From contig NZ_PDZR01000001.1 of the NCBI RefSeq assembly GCF_002891535.1, positions 620,001 through 684,000 on the forward strand: a stretch of 64,000 nt of DNA, read 5' to 3'. The notes below the pieces were generated by a model. The model did no database searches. It saw nothing but the letters and a program-made list of their open reading frames with translations, and was not told where the DNA came from. Source of the stretch: Methylocella silvestris. GTDB lineage: Bacteria; Pseudomonadota; Alphaproteobacteria; Rhizobiales; Beijerinckiaceae. The position numbers and the translations under genes are program-made. Below are positions 1 through 9,559 of the stretch, in pieces. Every line of letters starts with the position of its first letter. Positions within the stretch are counted from its first letter, which is position 1.

Positions 1-300
1 CGCTGCGCCGCGACGGGAGCGAGGGAGGACCTCGCTTATGTTTCGCCGAAATCGGGCCGCGCCGTTTCCCTCGCCGCCGGCGCGCCCTATCGTGAGCGAC
101 TTCTGCCGCTGCCGCCCTTCCTGCGCGAGGAAGCGCCGGACGGCGAGCCGACCCCGCAAGACGTTCTCGACGGCTTCAGTCTAACCGGGTTTTTTCTCAA
201 GCGCGACGTGTTCACGCCGCGCGGGCAGGGGATGCCGGAGGCGCGGCGCGCCTATCTTGCGGAGTTTTCCAAACGTCAGGAGCATTTTCCGACAGAATGA
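1..300 (+). CDS. recO: RecO DNA repair protein, C-terminal part (5' truncated by window edge)
   Basis: Frame 1 is open from the first base to a TGA at 298-300 and encodes the last 99 residues of a protein. The segment [20 protein letters not shown] resembles the conserved middle of alphaproteobacterial RecO, and the C-terminal [11 protein letters not shown] followed by a short basic tail also fits that family. RecO works in RecF-pathway recombinational repair, where it helps load RecA on SSB-coated single-stranded DNA. The N-terminal OB fold lies outside the window. The next gene, rpmG, converges on it 40 bp downstream. Identification rests on recalled family motifs. Confidence 0.8.
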   Translation, partial: RCAATGAREDLAYVSPKSGRAVSLAAGAPYRERLLPLPPFLREEAPDGEPTPQDVLDGFSLTGFFLKRDVFTPRGQGMPEARRAYLAEFSKRQEHFPTE

Positions 301-340
301 AGGCGTTCGGTCGGCGGGAAGTCGCAAGAGCCGCTGATGA

Positions 341-508
341 TTACTTGATCTTGGTTTCCTTGAACTCGACATGCTTGCGCACGACGGGATCATATTTCTT
401 GAACGACAGTTTTTCGGTCTTGGTCCGCGCGTTCTTCTTGGTCACATAAAAATAGCCCGTGTCCGCGGTGGACAGGAGCTTGATCTTGAGCATAGCGGCC
501 TTGGCCAT
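341..508 (-). CDS. rpmG: 50S ribosomal protein L33
   Basis: A 55-residue product begins [20 protein letters not shown] and ends in the lysine-rich VEFKETKIK. That is the usual length and pattern of bacterial L33, a small protein of the large ribosomal subunit near the E site. This version lacks the paired CxxC zinc ligands, as expected for the zinc-free type. The start is ATG at 506-508. It lies downstream of the MFS gene on the same strand, with about 100 bp between them, and converges on recO. Confidence 0.93.
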   Translation of the reverse strand: MAKAAMLKIKLLSTADTGYFYVTKKNARTKTEKLSFKKYDPVVRKHVEFKETKIK

Positions 509-613
509 CGGGGCAGTCCTTCGACAATAAGAAAACGCCCCGGCACGCGCGTCAAGGCGCGGGGGGCGACAAGAATGCTTGAGCGCGCGACCATAAGGAT
601 CGTCGCCGCGATG

Positions 614-1807
614 TCAAGAACGGGGCTTTGCGGAGCCTTCGCGGGCGCCAGCAAAACGCGCGATCAAAAGATAGATCGCAAGCAAAGCGGCGATTGTCAG
701 GAAAAAACCGTGCGGTCCGAGCGCGTCCATGCCGGCTCCGATCAGCGGGGGGCCGCCCAGCATTCCGCCTGAATAGAGCATGACAAAAGCAGCATTTGCG
801 CTCGCGAGCTCCGGCCCCTTGTAGCGCGCGCCGAGATAGCCGAGCGCGACGGCGTAGAAACTGCCCGCGACTCCGCCCCAGATCAGCAGCAGGGCGCCAA
901 ACGACAGCGAGGCGGAGGGCTCAAGGACAGAGAGAGCGATCGCCCCGACGAGGCTGACGAGCGCGATCATCATCAAGAGACGCCGGCGTTCGATCATGTC
1001 GGCAAGGAATCCGACGGGAAACTGAAACGCGACATTGCCGAGCGCGAACAGGGTGACGAACCACGCGCCGGCTTCCACGCCAAGGCCGGAACGGAGCGCG
1101 AAGACCGGCAGCAGCCCCATGCTTGCCGTCTCGATCGCGCCATGCAGCAGGCCGGCCAGCGTCGCCACCGGCGCGACGAGAAGAAAGGCCAGCACGGGCG
1201 TTGCAGAATGCGTCTCGATCGGCGGCGCCGATTTGCTGCCGATCACGATCGGCAGGGCGGCCGCGGCGAATAGCGCCATGGCGATCAGGAAGGGCGCGGA
1301 GCCGACCGTGCCGACGCAGGCGAGAATCAGTGGGCCGGCGGCAAAGCCAAGGGCGACGCTCGCGGCGTAGAAGCCGAGGATCGCGCCGCGCCGCTCGGGC
1401 GGAGCGACGGCGTTGATCCAGTATTCGCTGAGGACGAACAGCACAGTCAGGCCGACGCCGAACAGGGCGCGCAGACCAAGCCAGAGCCAGTAGTCGTCGC
1501 GGATCGCCATGGCGGCAAGGCAGAGCACGCATAAGAACAGAGCGGCGAACAAAAGCCGCCCGACGCCGAAGCGACGTGCGAGATCCGGGATGAAACTGGC
1601 GCTCGCGAGGGTAGCAAAACCGGCCGCCGCGGTGTTGATGCCGATTGCGCGCGCGCTGTAGCCCTGTTCGCCAAGCCTGACGGCGATGAGGGTCATGGTC
1701 AGCGACAGGCCGACGCCGACGATCGCCACGGTGGCGACCGCGCAGGCGATGGCGGCGAAGGGGGCGCCGGCGCGCCCGCTGGGAGACCGGCGCGGCTGAT
1801 TGAGCAT
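614..1807 (-). CDS. MFS transporter (12-TM major facilitator)
   Basis: The 397-residue protein is almost entirely hydrophobic, with about 12 predicted membrane segments in two halves. Short basic loops such as DLARRFGVGR after TM2 and DMIERRRL in the second half match the MFS loop-2/loop-8 pattern. It is therefore an inner-membrane secondary transporter, perhaps of the YcaD-like drug or sugar exporter type. The substrate cannot be read from the sequence. It sits between the DUF983 gene and rpmG on the minus strand, 27 bp downstream of the DUF983 stop, so the two are probably cotranscribed. Confidence 0.8.
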   Translation of the reverse strand: MLNQPRRSPSGRAGAPFAAIACAVATVAIVGVGLSLTMTLIAVRLGEQGYSARAIGINTAAAGFATLASASFIPDLARRFGVGRLLFAALFLCVLCLAAMAIRDDYWLWLGLRALFGVGLTVLFVLSEYWINAVAPPERRGAILGFYAASVALGFAAGPLILACVGTVGSAPFLIAMALFAAAALPIVIGSKSAPPIETHSATPVLAFLLVAPVATLAGLLHGAIETASMGLLPVFALRSGLGVEAGAWFVTLFALGNVAFQFPVGFLADMIERRRLLMMIALVSLVGAIALSVLEPSASLSFGALLLIWGGVAGSFYAVALGYLGARYKGPELASANAAFVMLYSGGMLGGPPLIGAGMDALGPHGFFLTIAALLAIYLLIARFAGAREGSAKPRS

Positions 1808-1834
1808 GAGTCCGATCCGAAAATTCCGCGGCGA

Positions 1835-2326
1835 TCAGCGCGTGTTGGCGATCGCCGGCGCGGCTTGGGTGGCTGGCGCCGTCAGGATCGGCGCGGTCTG
1901 CGCTCCCGGCGCCGTTTCAAAGCCATGCATGCGCAGGGCCCATTGATAGGCGACCAGCGCGCCCTTGATCCGGGGCAAAAACCATAGCGACAACATGAGG
2001 GTCAGCGTCGGCCAGATCATGGCGTGAAGCCAGATTGGCGCATCCGGCCAGAATTCCTCGCAGGCGAGCATCAACGTGCCGATGATGTGCCCGACGACGA
2101 AAATCGTCGCATATGGGGGGGCGTCGTCGGCGCGGTGATGGTGCAGCTCCTCGCCGCAGTTCGGGCAGACTGGGTTGACCTTGAGGAAACGGCCAAAGAT
2201 GCGGCCTTCGCCGCAAGCCGGGCAGCGCCCCATGAAGCCGCGACGAATCGAGCGCCACACCGGGCGATCCCGGCTGACGTCGTTTCCCGGCGCGACGGCG
2301 GCAAAACCCGGCGCAGGCGTAGCCAT
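1835..2326 (-). CDS. DUF983 family membrane protein with N-terminal zinc ribbon
   Basis: The 163-residue product has two CxxC pairs (CPAC at 35-38, CPNC at 54-57) that probably form a zinc ribbon, then HHH at 62-64 and two hydrophobic segments (about 74-92 and 98-117). This is the DUF983 layout common in Rhizobiales, with unknown function. An in-frame ATG lies 21 bp further upstream at 2347. I prefer the ATG at 2326 because AGGGAG precedes it by about 6 bases, whereas the upstream ATG has no ribosome binding site. The C-terminus is Ala/Pro/Thr-rich. It lies near rnr and rpmG, an arrangement I recall from this order. Confidence 0.8.
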   Translation of the reverse strand: MATPAPGFAAVAPGNDVSRDRPVWRSIRRGFMGRCPACGEGRIFGRFLKVNPVCPNCGEELHHHRADDAPPYATIFVVGHIIGTLMLACEEFWPDAPIWLHAMIWPTLTLMLSLWFLPRIKGALVAYQWALRMHGFETAPGAQTAPILTAPATQAAPAIANTR

Positions 2327-2417
2327 AAAAGTCTCCCTTTCGCTCATTTCATGTGAAATGGGCCTTTGCGGCCCGAATTGCCAGCGCTGTTGTCGTCGCA
2401 GGCAGACAGGAAGCTAC

Positions 2418-2819
2418 TCAAGCGCTGGCGGCGCTCCTTGCCAGCACGGCGAGCGCTTTGCCGAGCGCGGCGACCGCCTTGTCGGCGTCTTGGCCGAGTT
2501 GATGTCTCGCGGCAATCCAGGCAGGCTCCGTGTAAGTCAGCCAGACCTTGTCGTCGGCGTCCTGCCAGATCAGCGCTTTCAGGGGGAGATCGATTCCGAT
2601 CCGCTGGTCCGCCTGCATCAAGGGCGTTCCGGCGCGCGCATTGCCGAAAATCAGCAGCAGCGTCGGCCGCAACGGCAGGCCGGCCGCGGCGGCGCCGGCA
2701 GCGTGGTCGATCCGGGCAAACAGCGTCACGTCATGAGTCTGCAGCGCGGCTTCGAGCCGGCGCGCGGTCTCCGCGACCGCAAAGGCGCTTGGAATCGTCA
2801 CCAATCCATCGTCCGTCAA
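2418..2819 (-). CDS. DUF302 domain protein
   Basis: About 133 residues if translation begins at TTG 2817-2819, which follows a GGGAGC ribosome binding site by 4-5 bases. An ATG at 2879 would add 20 residues that do not look like the family and that lie partly inside a palindromic repeat. The core (TIPSAFAVAETARRLEAAL, then LFARIDHAAGA, then TLLLIFGNARAGTPLM and a final VWLTYTEPAWIAARH) matches the DUF302 pattern seen in many proteobacteria. The biochemical role is unknown. No signal peptide is evident with the TTG start. It lies between the DUF983 gene and rnr, separated from rnr by two palindromic repeats. Confidence 0.75.
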   Translation of the reverse strand: MTDDGLVTIPSAFAVAETARRLEAALQTHDVTLFARIDHAAGAAAAGLPLRPTLLLIFGNARAGTPLMQADQRIGIDLPLKALIWQDADDKVWLTYTEPAWIAARHQLGQDADKAVAALGKALAVLARSAASA

Positions 2820-2859
2820 GGTCGGCTCCCAAAGTTGCGCGGCGTCGCGACCGACGTCC

Positions 2860-2898
2860 AGAGCCTTTTCACAATTCATGGAATCGTGAAAAGGCTCT
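2860..2898. repeat. Palindromic intergenic repeat A (hairpin)
   Basis: A 13-bp perfect inverted repeat (AGAGCCTTTTCAC and its complement) surrounds a second 4-bp stem with a 3-base loop, giving a nearly complete 39-base hairpin. I recall similar palindromes scattered through Rhizobiales genomes. It has no T-tract, so it is not a classical terminator. Confidence 0.7.
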
Positions 2899-2914
2899 AT
2901 CTATTTGTTTCAAC

Positions 2915-2957
2915 GCATTTTCTTATCGCAAAAGTCTGCAACTTTTGCGGAAAATGC
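2915..2957. repeat. Palindromic intergenic repeat B, abutting the rnr stop codon
   Basis: GCATTTTC at 2915-2922 pairs with GAAAATGC at 2950-2957, and CGCAAAAGT at 2927-2935 pairs with ACTTTTGCG at 2941-2949, with a 5-base loop and a TTAT bulge. It ends one base before the rnr stop codon on the minus strand, so the rnr mRNA would end in this hairpin. The repeat type is familiar from alphaproteobacterial intergenic DNA. Confidence 0.7.
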
Positions 2958-2958
2958 T

Positions 2959-5322
2959 CTAGCGCGGCCCGTATTTTTTTGCCGCGCGCTTGACCGCAGC
3001 CTTTGGCGCACGGGCGCGGGGCGCGCCTCCGCTCACCATCTCGAATCGCAGGGCGCCGGCCAGGGGCGCCGCTTCGACCAGCTTCACCGTGACGATGTCG
3101 CCGAGCCTGTGCATCTTCCCCGTGCGGGAGCCGACCAGAGCATGCATCTGTTCGTCGTGTCGAAAATAATCATCGCCCAGCATGCTCGCCGGAATAAATC
3201 CGTCAGCGCCTGTTTCGGCGAGCCGGATGAACAGACCGGCGCGGGTCGCTCCCGAAATGCGGCCTTCGAAGCTCGCGCCGATCTTGTCGGCAAGATGGGC
3301 GGCGATCAGGCGTTCGATCGTCTCGCGTTCGGCGGCCATCGCGCGCCGCTCGGCGGCCGAAATCTGCGCTGCTATTTCAGGCAGTTCGGCGCGAGCCGAC
3401 GGCGTAAGCCCGTCCGGCCCGAGATCCAGCGCCGCAATAAGGGCGCGGTGAACGATGAGATCGGCATAGCGCCGGATCGGCGAGGTGAAATGGGCGTAGC
3501 GGTGCAAATTGAGGCCGAAATGGCCGTAATTCTCGACCACATATTCGGCCTGCGCCTGGGTGCGCAGCACGATCTCATTGACGAGATGCTCGTTCTCGGT
3601 GTCCTTCACCTGCGCCAGAATGCCGTTGAACTGCTCTGGCCGCAGGACCTGCCCCTTCGCCAGCTTGATGCCGATCGTGCTCAGAAATTCGGCAAGATTA
3701 TTGAGCTTTTCGACCGAGGGCTCGTCATGGGCGCGATAGATCAGCGGCTGACGCTTGGCCTCCAGCGTCTCCGCAGCGCAGACATTGGCGAGGATCATGA
3801 ACTCTTCGATCAGGCGATGCGCATCGAGCCGTTCGGGGATGACCACCCGGTCGACCGCGCCCGCCATGTTCAGCAGGATCTTGCGCTCCGGCAGATTGAG
3901 TTCGAGCGGGGAGCGCTGGTCACGCGCGCGCTTTAGCGCCGCATAGGCTTCATAAAGCGGCGCGAGAACGGGCTCGACCAGCGAGCCGGTCGTCTCGTCC
4001 GGGGCGCCGTCGATTGCGGCCTGCGCCTGCGGATAGGAAAGCTTTGCCGCCGAACGGATCAAGACCCGATGGAAATCATGGGCAAGCTTGCGCCCGTCGG
4101 CGGCGATGATGATGCGCACGGCGAGCGCCGGGCGGTCCTCGCGCGGGCGCAGCGAGCAGAGATCGTTCGAGATCCGCTCCGGCAGCATCGGCACGACGCG
4201 ATCGGGAAAATAGACTGAATTGCCGCGCGTCAGGGCCTCGCGATCGAGCGCCGATCCCAGCCGCACATAGGCGGCGACGTCGGCGATGGCGACGCGTAGG
4301 ACGAAGCCGCCGGGGTTGGCGGGGTCGGGATCGGGCTCCGCCTGAACCGCATCGTCATGATCCTTGGCGTCAGCCGGATCGATCGTGACGAAGGGGATTT
4401 TGCGCCAGTCCTCGCGCCCGCCCATATCCGCGGCGCCGGCGTGCTCGGCCTCCGTGAGGGCAGAGGGGCTGAAGACATTCGGGATTTTGTGCGAATGAAT
4501 AGCGATAAGGCTGACCGCCTTTTCGCTGTCGAAGGCGCCGATGCGCTCGCGCACCCGGGCCGAGGTCAGTCCAAGCCGGCCGGTGCGCAGCATCTCGACC
4601 GCGACGAGATCGCCGTCTTGCGCCTCGCCCTCCTGTCCCGGAAGCACGTCCAGCTCGCCCCGACTGACGTTTTTCTTGTCGATCGGCGCGACGCGTCCGC
4701 CCCCGCCGGGATTTTGCCGGAAAATGCCGAGGATCTGCGTTTTCGCCCGTTCCAGCAGCTTGACGACGCGGCCCGTGTAAGAGGGCTCGTCCGGCCTGGC
4801 GTCCGGGATCGGCTCGACGCGCAGCAGCGCGCGGTCGCCGATGCCCGGCTGGGGAACGCCGGGCCGTTTGCGATGCAGCACCGGCACAATGATTTTCGGG
4901 GCGCGGCCGGATGCCTCGTCCCAATCAACCGGGGCCGCCAGAAAATCGCCGTCGCGGTCGCGGGTATAGAAATCGGCGAGCACGGTTGAGGGCAGCAGAC
5001 CCGCGCGATGGAGCCCTTTGCGGCGGCGCTCGATGGCGCCGTCCTGCTCGAGTTCCTTCAGCATCTGCTTGAGGGCGATGCGGTCGGCGCCCTTGATATC
5101 AAAGGCGCGCGCGATTTCGCGTTTGCTGATCTTGGCGGGCCGCCGCGCCGCCTCGCCTTCGCCGGATTGCGCCTCGCGCTCCCTGGCGATGAAGGCGATG
5201 ATCTCTTCGCGGGTGGGAGGAGCCCGGCCCGATTCCTGCTGCGCCGCGGCGGCGCCGTCTTGATGCTGCGCCCGATGGACGCTGCTTTGGCCGGACTTTC
5301 TTGTCCCGGCTATTTTGTTCAC
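2959..5322 (-). CDS. rnr: Ribonuclease R (3'-5' exoribonuclease)
   Basis: The 787-residue product has an N-terminal winged-helix region (about 45-110), cold-shock OB folds, an RNB catalytic domain with the acidic motif IDPADAKDHDDAV (about 310-325), and a C-terminal S1 domain (about 670-740) followed by a basic tail. RNase R degrades structured RNA processively and acts in mRNA, rRNA and tmRNA-linked turnover. The start is GTG at 5320-5322, which overlaps the topA stop as GTGA and indicates translational coupling. The N-terminal 60 residues are low-complexity and poorly conserved in type. A palindromic repeat lies right after the stop. Confidence 0.93.
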   Translation of the reverse strand: MNKIAGTRKSGQSSVHRAQHQDGAAAAQQESGRAPPTREEIIAFIAREREAQSGEGEAARRPAKISKREIARAFDIKGADRIALKQMLKELEQDGAIERRRKGLHRAGLLPSTVLADFYTRDRDGDFLAAPVDWDEASGRAPKIIVPVLHRKRPGVPQPGIGDRALLRVEPIPDARPDEPSYTGRVVKLLERAKTQILGIFRQNPGGGGRVAPIDKKNVSRGELDVLPGQEGEAQDGDLVAVEMLRTGRLGLTSARVRERIGAFDSEKAVSLIAIHSHKIPNVFSPSALTEAEHAGAADMGGREDWRKIPFVTIDPADAKDHDDAVQAEPDPDPANPGGFVLRVAIADVAAYVRLGSALDREALTRGNSVYFPDRVVPMLPERISNDLCSLRPREDRPALAVRIIIAADGRKLAHDFHRVLIRSAAKLSYPQAQAAIDGAPDETTGSLVEPVLAPLYEAYAALKRARDQRSPLELNLPERKILLNMAGAVDRVVIPERLDAHRLIEEFMILANVCAAETLEAKRQPLIYRAHDEPSVEKLNNLAEFLSTIGIKLAKGQVLRPEQFNGILAQVKDTENEHLVNEIVLRTQAQAEYVVENYGHFGLNLHRYAHFTSPIRRYADLIVHRALIAALDLGPDGLTPSARAELPEIAAQISAAERRAMAAERETIERLIAAHLADKIGASFEGRISGATRAGLFIRLAETGADGFIPASMLGDDYFRHDEQMHALVGSRTGKMHRLGDIVTVKLVEAAPLAGALRFEMVSGGAPRARAPKAAVKRAAKKYGPR

Positions 5323-8249
5323 GCTTGTTTTGCCTGTTTGGGTTTTGCCGTCGCGGCCTTGCCGGCGGGTTTTTTCCGCGCCGCCGCGGCCGCCTTGGCG
5401 GCGGGTTTTCGGTTGGGCGTCGGCTCGAATGGCGGATCTTCGTCATTGGCCGGCGCGGTTTTGTTTCTTGAACTCGGCGCCGCTTTTTTGGCGGCGGCCG
5501 AGGATTTGGCCGTCTTCTTCGGCGCGGCCGCTTTTCTCGTCCCGCCCGCCGCTTCCTTGTCCTCGATCAGGCGGATCGCCTCTTCGAGAGTGATCATCTC
5601 GGGGGAGGCGTCGCGTTTCAGGGTGGCGTTGGTCTTGCCATGATTGACATAGGCGCCGAAACGGCCTGCGCGCACGGTAATTGGGCCCCCCGAAGGATGT
5701 TCGCCAAGAAGGCGCCCCTGAATGGGCGCGCCGCCGCCCGACGCCTTCGCGGCGAGCAGCGCCACGGCTCCTTCGAGCGTCAATGTGGTGGGGTCGGCGT
5801 CCTTCGGCAAGGTCGCGTTGATCTTGCCATGCGTGACATAGGGCCCATAGCGTCCGGCCTTGACGCTCACCGCGCCGCCGGAAGGATGGTCCCCCAAAAC
5901 GCGGGCCGGCGCGCTGTCCGAATTGCCGAATCGGCGCCCGGTGAGGCCGCTTTCCTTGGCGACGATGAGGTCGATCGCGCGATTGGCGCCGATCGAGAGA
6001 ATATCCTCATCCTTGGCGACATTGGCGTAGGTCTTGCCGTGCTGAACATAGGGCCCATAGCGACCAATGCCGGCGACGATGGGCTCTTTCGATTCAGGGT
6101 GGCGCGCGACCTCTCGCGGCAGCGACAAAAGCGCGATCGCCTGTTCCAGCGTCAGCTCGGCTGCCGCGATTGTCGGGGGCAATGAGGAGCGTTTCGGCTT
6201 CTCGCCCTCGCCCTGCTGCACATAGACGCCGAAGCGGCCGTCGCGCAGGGTGATCTCCTCGCCGCTGTCGGGATCGACGCCAAGCGATTTGACGCCCGGA
6301 CGCTCGCCGCTACTCGCCTCGGCGCCCTCCGGCGTCGCGAGAGTCCGCGTGAATTTGCATTCGGGATAGTTGGAGCAGCCGATGAAAGCGCCGAACTTGC
6401 CGAGCTTCAGCGACAGCTTGCCATCGCCACAGGAGGGGCAGCCGCGCGGATCGGAGCCGTCTTCCTTCGGCGGAAAAATATGCGGCCCCAGGATCTCGTT
6501 CAGGCGGTCGAGCACCTCCGTCGTGCGCAAATCCTTGGTGCCGGCGAGCGCGCCCGAAAAATCCTGCCAGAAATCGCGCAGCACCTGCTTCCAGTCGATC
6601 TCATGGTTTGAGACCCGGTCGAGCTTTTCCTCGAGGTCGGCGGTAAAGTCATAGCCGACATAGCGGGCGAAGAACGCCTCGAGGAAGGCCGTGACGAGAC
6701 GTCCCTTGTCCTCCGGATGCAGGCGCTTCTTCTCGATCCGCACATAATCGCGTTCGCGCAGCACGGCGAGCGTCGAGGCGTAGGTCGAGGGGCGACCGAT
6801 GCCGAGCTCCTCCATGCGTTTGACCAGCGTCGCCTCGGTAAAGCGCGGCGGCGGCTCGGTGAAATGCTGGGCCGCGTCGATGCGTTCGCGCTTCAGGCGC
6901 TCGTCCTTCGCCATATCCGGCAGGCGGGCGCTTTCGTCATCGTCTTCATCGTCGCGGCCTTCCTGATAGAGCTTCAGAAAGCCGTCGAAGCGAATCACCT
7001 GACCGGTTGCGCGTAGATCAAGCTTGCGCGCGCCGGCAAGCGCCTCGATGTCGACGGTGGTGCGCTCGAGCTCGGCCGATTCCATCTGGCTGGCGATGGT
7101 GCGGGTCCAGATCAGCTCATAGAGCTTGGCCTGATCGGGCTCCAGCGCCCGAACCACGGCGCGGGGAAGCCGTGCGAGGTCGGTCGGACGGATCGCCTCA
7201 TGCGCTTCCTGCGCGTTCTTGGCCTTTACCGTATATTTGCGCGGCGCCTTCGGGACATAGGCCTCGCCGAACTGGCGGGCGATAACGGACCTTGCGCTGG
7301 TGATCGCTTCGGGGGCGAGATCGACGCCGTCCGTTCGCATATAAGTAATGAGTCCGACCGTCTCGCCGTCGATGTCGGCGCCCTCATAGAGCCGCTGCGC
7401 GAGCTGCATGGTGCGAGCCGGCGCGAAGCCGAGTTTGCGCGAGGCTTCCTGCTGCAGCGTCGAGGTCGTGAAGGGGGCGGAAGGGTGGCGCTTGGCGGGC
7501 TTGGCCTCGATCTCGGCGACGCGGAACGTCGCGTTTTCGAGATCGGTCTTGAAGGCGGCGGCCTCAGCTCCGGTCCCAACGTCAAGGCGCGTAATCTTCT
7601 TGCCGTCGGCGCCGACGAGCCGCGCCGTGAACGGAGCGTCCGCCTGCGTCTTGAGATGGGCGACGATCGACCAATATTCGCGCGCGGTGAATGCCTCGAT
7701 CTCAAGCTCGCGGTCGCAGACGAGCCGCAGCGCGACGGACTGCACCCGTCCCGCCGAGCGGGCGCCGGGGAGCTTGCGCCACAGCACCGGAGAAAGATTG
7801 AAGCCGACGAGATAATCCAGCGCGCGGCGCGCCAGATAGGCGTCGACCAGCGCCACGTCGATCTGACGGGGATGCTGCATCGCCTCCAGCACGGCGGATT
7901 TGGTGATGGCGTTGAAGACGACGCGCTCGACCGGCTTGTCCTTGAGGACTTTCTTCGCCTTCAAAACCTCGAGGACATGCCAGGAGATCGCCTCGCCCTC
8001 GCGATCGGGGTCGGTCGCCAGAATGATCTTGTCGGCGTCCTTGACGGCCCTTGCGATCTCATTCAGCCGCTTGGCGGATTTGACGTCGACGTCCCACAGC
8101 ATGGCGAAATCGGCGTCGGGGTCGACCGATCCGTCCTTGGCCGGCAAATCGCGGACATGGCCATAGGACGGGTAAACCTCATAGCCCTTGCCGAGGTATT
8201 TATTAATGCTTTTAGCCTTCGCCGGCGATTCGACGATGACAACATACAT
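5319..8249 (-). CDS. topA: DNA topoisomerase I
   Basis: A 976-residue type IA topoisomerase that relaxes negative supercoils. The Toprim domain begins at MYVVIVESPAKAKS with Glu7 and the acidic DPDRE at 80-84. The catalytic tyrosine is Tyr303 in ITYMRTDG. One C4 zinc finger (CPSC...CSNYPEC) follows at about 595-625, then four topo-C repeats with GRFG/GRYG..YV..G signatures. The last about 70 residues are a Lys/Ala/Pro-rich tail. An open frame extends to 8366, but the conserved N-terminus and an AAGGA site 9 bases upstream fix the start at ATG 8247-8249. The stop overlaps the rnr GTG. Confidence 0.96.
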   Translation of the reverse strand: MYVVIVESPAKAKSINKYLGKGYEVYPSYGHVRDLPAKDGSVDPDADFAMLWDVDVKSAKRLNEIARAVKDADKIILATDPDREGEAISWHVLEVLKAKKVLKDKPVERVVFNAITKSAVLEAMQHPRQIDVALVDAYLARRALDYLVGFNLSPVLWRKLPGARSAGRVQSVALRLVCDRELEIEAFTAREYWSIVAHLKTQADAPFTARLVGADGKKITRLDVGTGAEAAAFKTDLENATFRVAEIEAKPAKRHPSAPFTTSTLQQEASRKLGFAPARTMQLAQRLYEGADIDGETVGLITYMRTDGVDLAPEAITSARSVIARQFGEAYVPKAPRKYTVKAKNAQEAHEAIRPTDLARLPRAVVRALEPDQAKLYELIWTRTIASQMESAELERTTVDIEALAGARKLDLRATGQVIRFDGFLKLYQEGRDDEDDDESARLPDMAKDERLKRERIDAAQHFTEPPPRFTEATLVKRMEELGIGRPSTYASTLAVLRERDYVRIEKKRLHPEDKGRLVTAFLEAFFARYVGYDFTADLEEKLDRVSNHEIDWKQVLRDFWQDFSGALAGTKDLRTTEVLDRLNEILGPHIFPPKEDGSDPRGCPSCGDGKLSLKLGKFGAFIGCSNYPECKFTRTLATPEGAEASSGERPGVKSLGVDPDSGEEITLRDGRFGVYVQQGEGEKPKRSSLPPTIAAAELTLEQAIALLSLPREVARHPESKEPIVAGIGRYGPYVQHGKTYANVAKDEDILSIGANRAIDLIVAKESGLTGRRFGNSDSAPARVLGDHPSGGAVSVKAGRYGPYVTHGKINATLPKDADPTTLTLEGAVALLAAKASGGGAPIQGRLLGEHPSGGPITVRAGRFGAYVNHGKTNATLKRDASPEMITLEEAIRLIEDKEAAGGTRKAAAPKKTAKSSAAAKKAAPSSRNKTAPANDEDPPFEPTPNRKPAAKAAAAARKKPAGKAATAKPKQAKQA

Positions 8250-8552
8250 TGATGACAATCCTTGATCTCCACTGGCGGCGGGGCCGCTGGCGAGTTTAAA
8301 AAAGGCTTTAAACGGCGGGGCCTGCCGGGGGCCGGCGCTCTCCCCTTCTATTGCGGCGCCGCGCAAATTTTGAGGCAGAACATGGGGGAGGGCGCTCCCT
8401 TAGTCAAATCGGGGCGCGGCGGACTGGAGCGGCCGCCGGGCTGGCGCGCTGCCGGAAACCGCGGGACCGGTCCGGAAAATCTGTGCGCGGCCGGCCGCCC
8501 TCCATGCCCAAGGCTATGACGGCGGCCCGATCATCCTGTAAGAGATCGGCTC
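8250..8552. other. Divergent intergenic region, topA / pyrB
   Basis: About 300 bp of GC-rich DNA between two divergent genes. It must hold promoters for both, but I see no clear -35/-10 pair, terminator or operator. No convincing small ORF was found. Confidence 0.5.
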
Positions 8553-9503
8553 ATGTCATACCATGATCGAGAGCTGACCTTCCCGCACCGCCATCTGCTC
8601 GGCATCGAGGGGCTTTCGCCGCAGGATATCGACGTGCTGCTCGACCTTGCCGAACAGGCGATCGAGGTCTCGCGCCAGGTCGAAAAGAAGCTGTCGACGC
8701 TGCGCGGGCGCACCCTGATCAATCTGTTTTTCGAGGCCTCGACGCGGACCCAGTCCTCTTTTGAACTTGCCGGCAAGCGTCTCGGCGCCGACGTTATGAA
8801 CATGTCGGTCGCCTCCTCCAGCGTCAAGAAGGGCGAGACCCTACTCGACACGGCGATGACGCTGAACGCCATGCGGCCCGACATCATTGTCGTGCGCCAC
8901 GCGCAGGCCGGCGCGGTGCATCTTCTGGCGCGCAAGGTCGATTGCTCGGTGGTCAACGCCGGCGACGGCGCGCATGAGCATCCGACGCAGGCGCTGCTCG
9001 ACGCGCTGACGATCCGGCGCAACCGCGGCCGCATCGCCGGCCTCATCGTTGCGATCTGCGGCGACATTCTGCATTCGCGCGTCGCCCGCTCGAACATCCT
9101 GCTCCTGACGGCGCTCGGCGCCCGCGTGCGCGTGATCGGCCCCTCGACGCTGCTGCCGGCCGGGATCGCGCGCATGGGCGTCGAGGTCTTCACCGATATG
9201 AAACAGGGGCTGCAAGACGCCGATATCGTCATGATGCTGCGGCTCCAGCGCGAGCGCATGCAGGGCGGCTTCATTCCCTCGCCGAAGGAGTTTTTCCGCT
9301 TCTTCGGCCTTGATGAGGAAAAACTGAATTATGCGCGCCCGGACGCCCTGGTGCTGCATCCCGGCCCGATGAACCGCGGCGTCGAGATCGATTCGGCCGT
9401 CGCCGACGGCGGCCAGAGCCGCATCCGCGAGCAGGTCGAAATGGGGGTTGCGGTGCGCATCGCCGTCCTTGGCGCGCTCGCCGCGCATCTGCCTAACGGG
9501 TGA
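8553..9503 (+). CDS. pyrB: Aspartate carbamoyltransferase catalytic subunit
   Basis: The 316-residue protein carries the carbamoyl-phosphate loop STRT at 63-66, the partner loop SSSVKKGE at 88-95, the HPTQALLD segment and the late HPGPMNRG aspartate-site motif. It forms carbamoyl-aspartate in the committed step of pyrimidine synthesis. Its length fits the class whose catalytic chain pairs with a dihydroorotase-like partner, and no pyrI is present. The next gene is that kind of partner and starts within about 60 bases, so the two are an operon. Confidence 0.95.
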   Translation: MSYHDRELTFPHRHLLGIEGLSPQDIDVLLDLAEQAIEVSRQVEKKLSTLRGRTLINLFFEASTRTQSSFELAGKRLGADVMNMSVASSSVKKGETLLDTAMTLNAMRPDIIVVRHAQAGAVHLLARKVDCSVVNAGDGAHEHPTQALLDALTIRRNRGRIAGLIVAICGDILHSRVARSNILLLTALGARVRVIGPSTLLPAGIARMGVEVFTDMKQGLQDADIVMMLRLQRERMQGGFIPSPKEFFRFFGLDEEKLNYARPDALVLHPGPMNRGVEIDSAVADGGQSRIREQVEMGVAVRIAVLGALAAHLPNG

Positions 9504-9559
9504 CCCATGAGCCAGGCCGACACGCGAAAGGCGCCCAAGACCTTGCGAGAGACCCTCAA

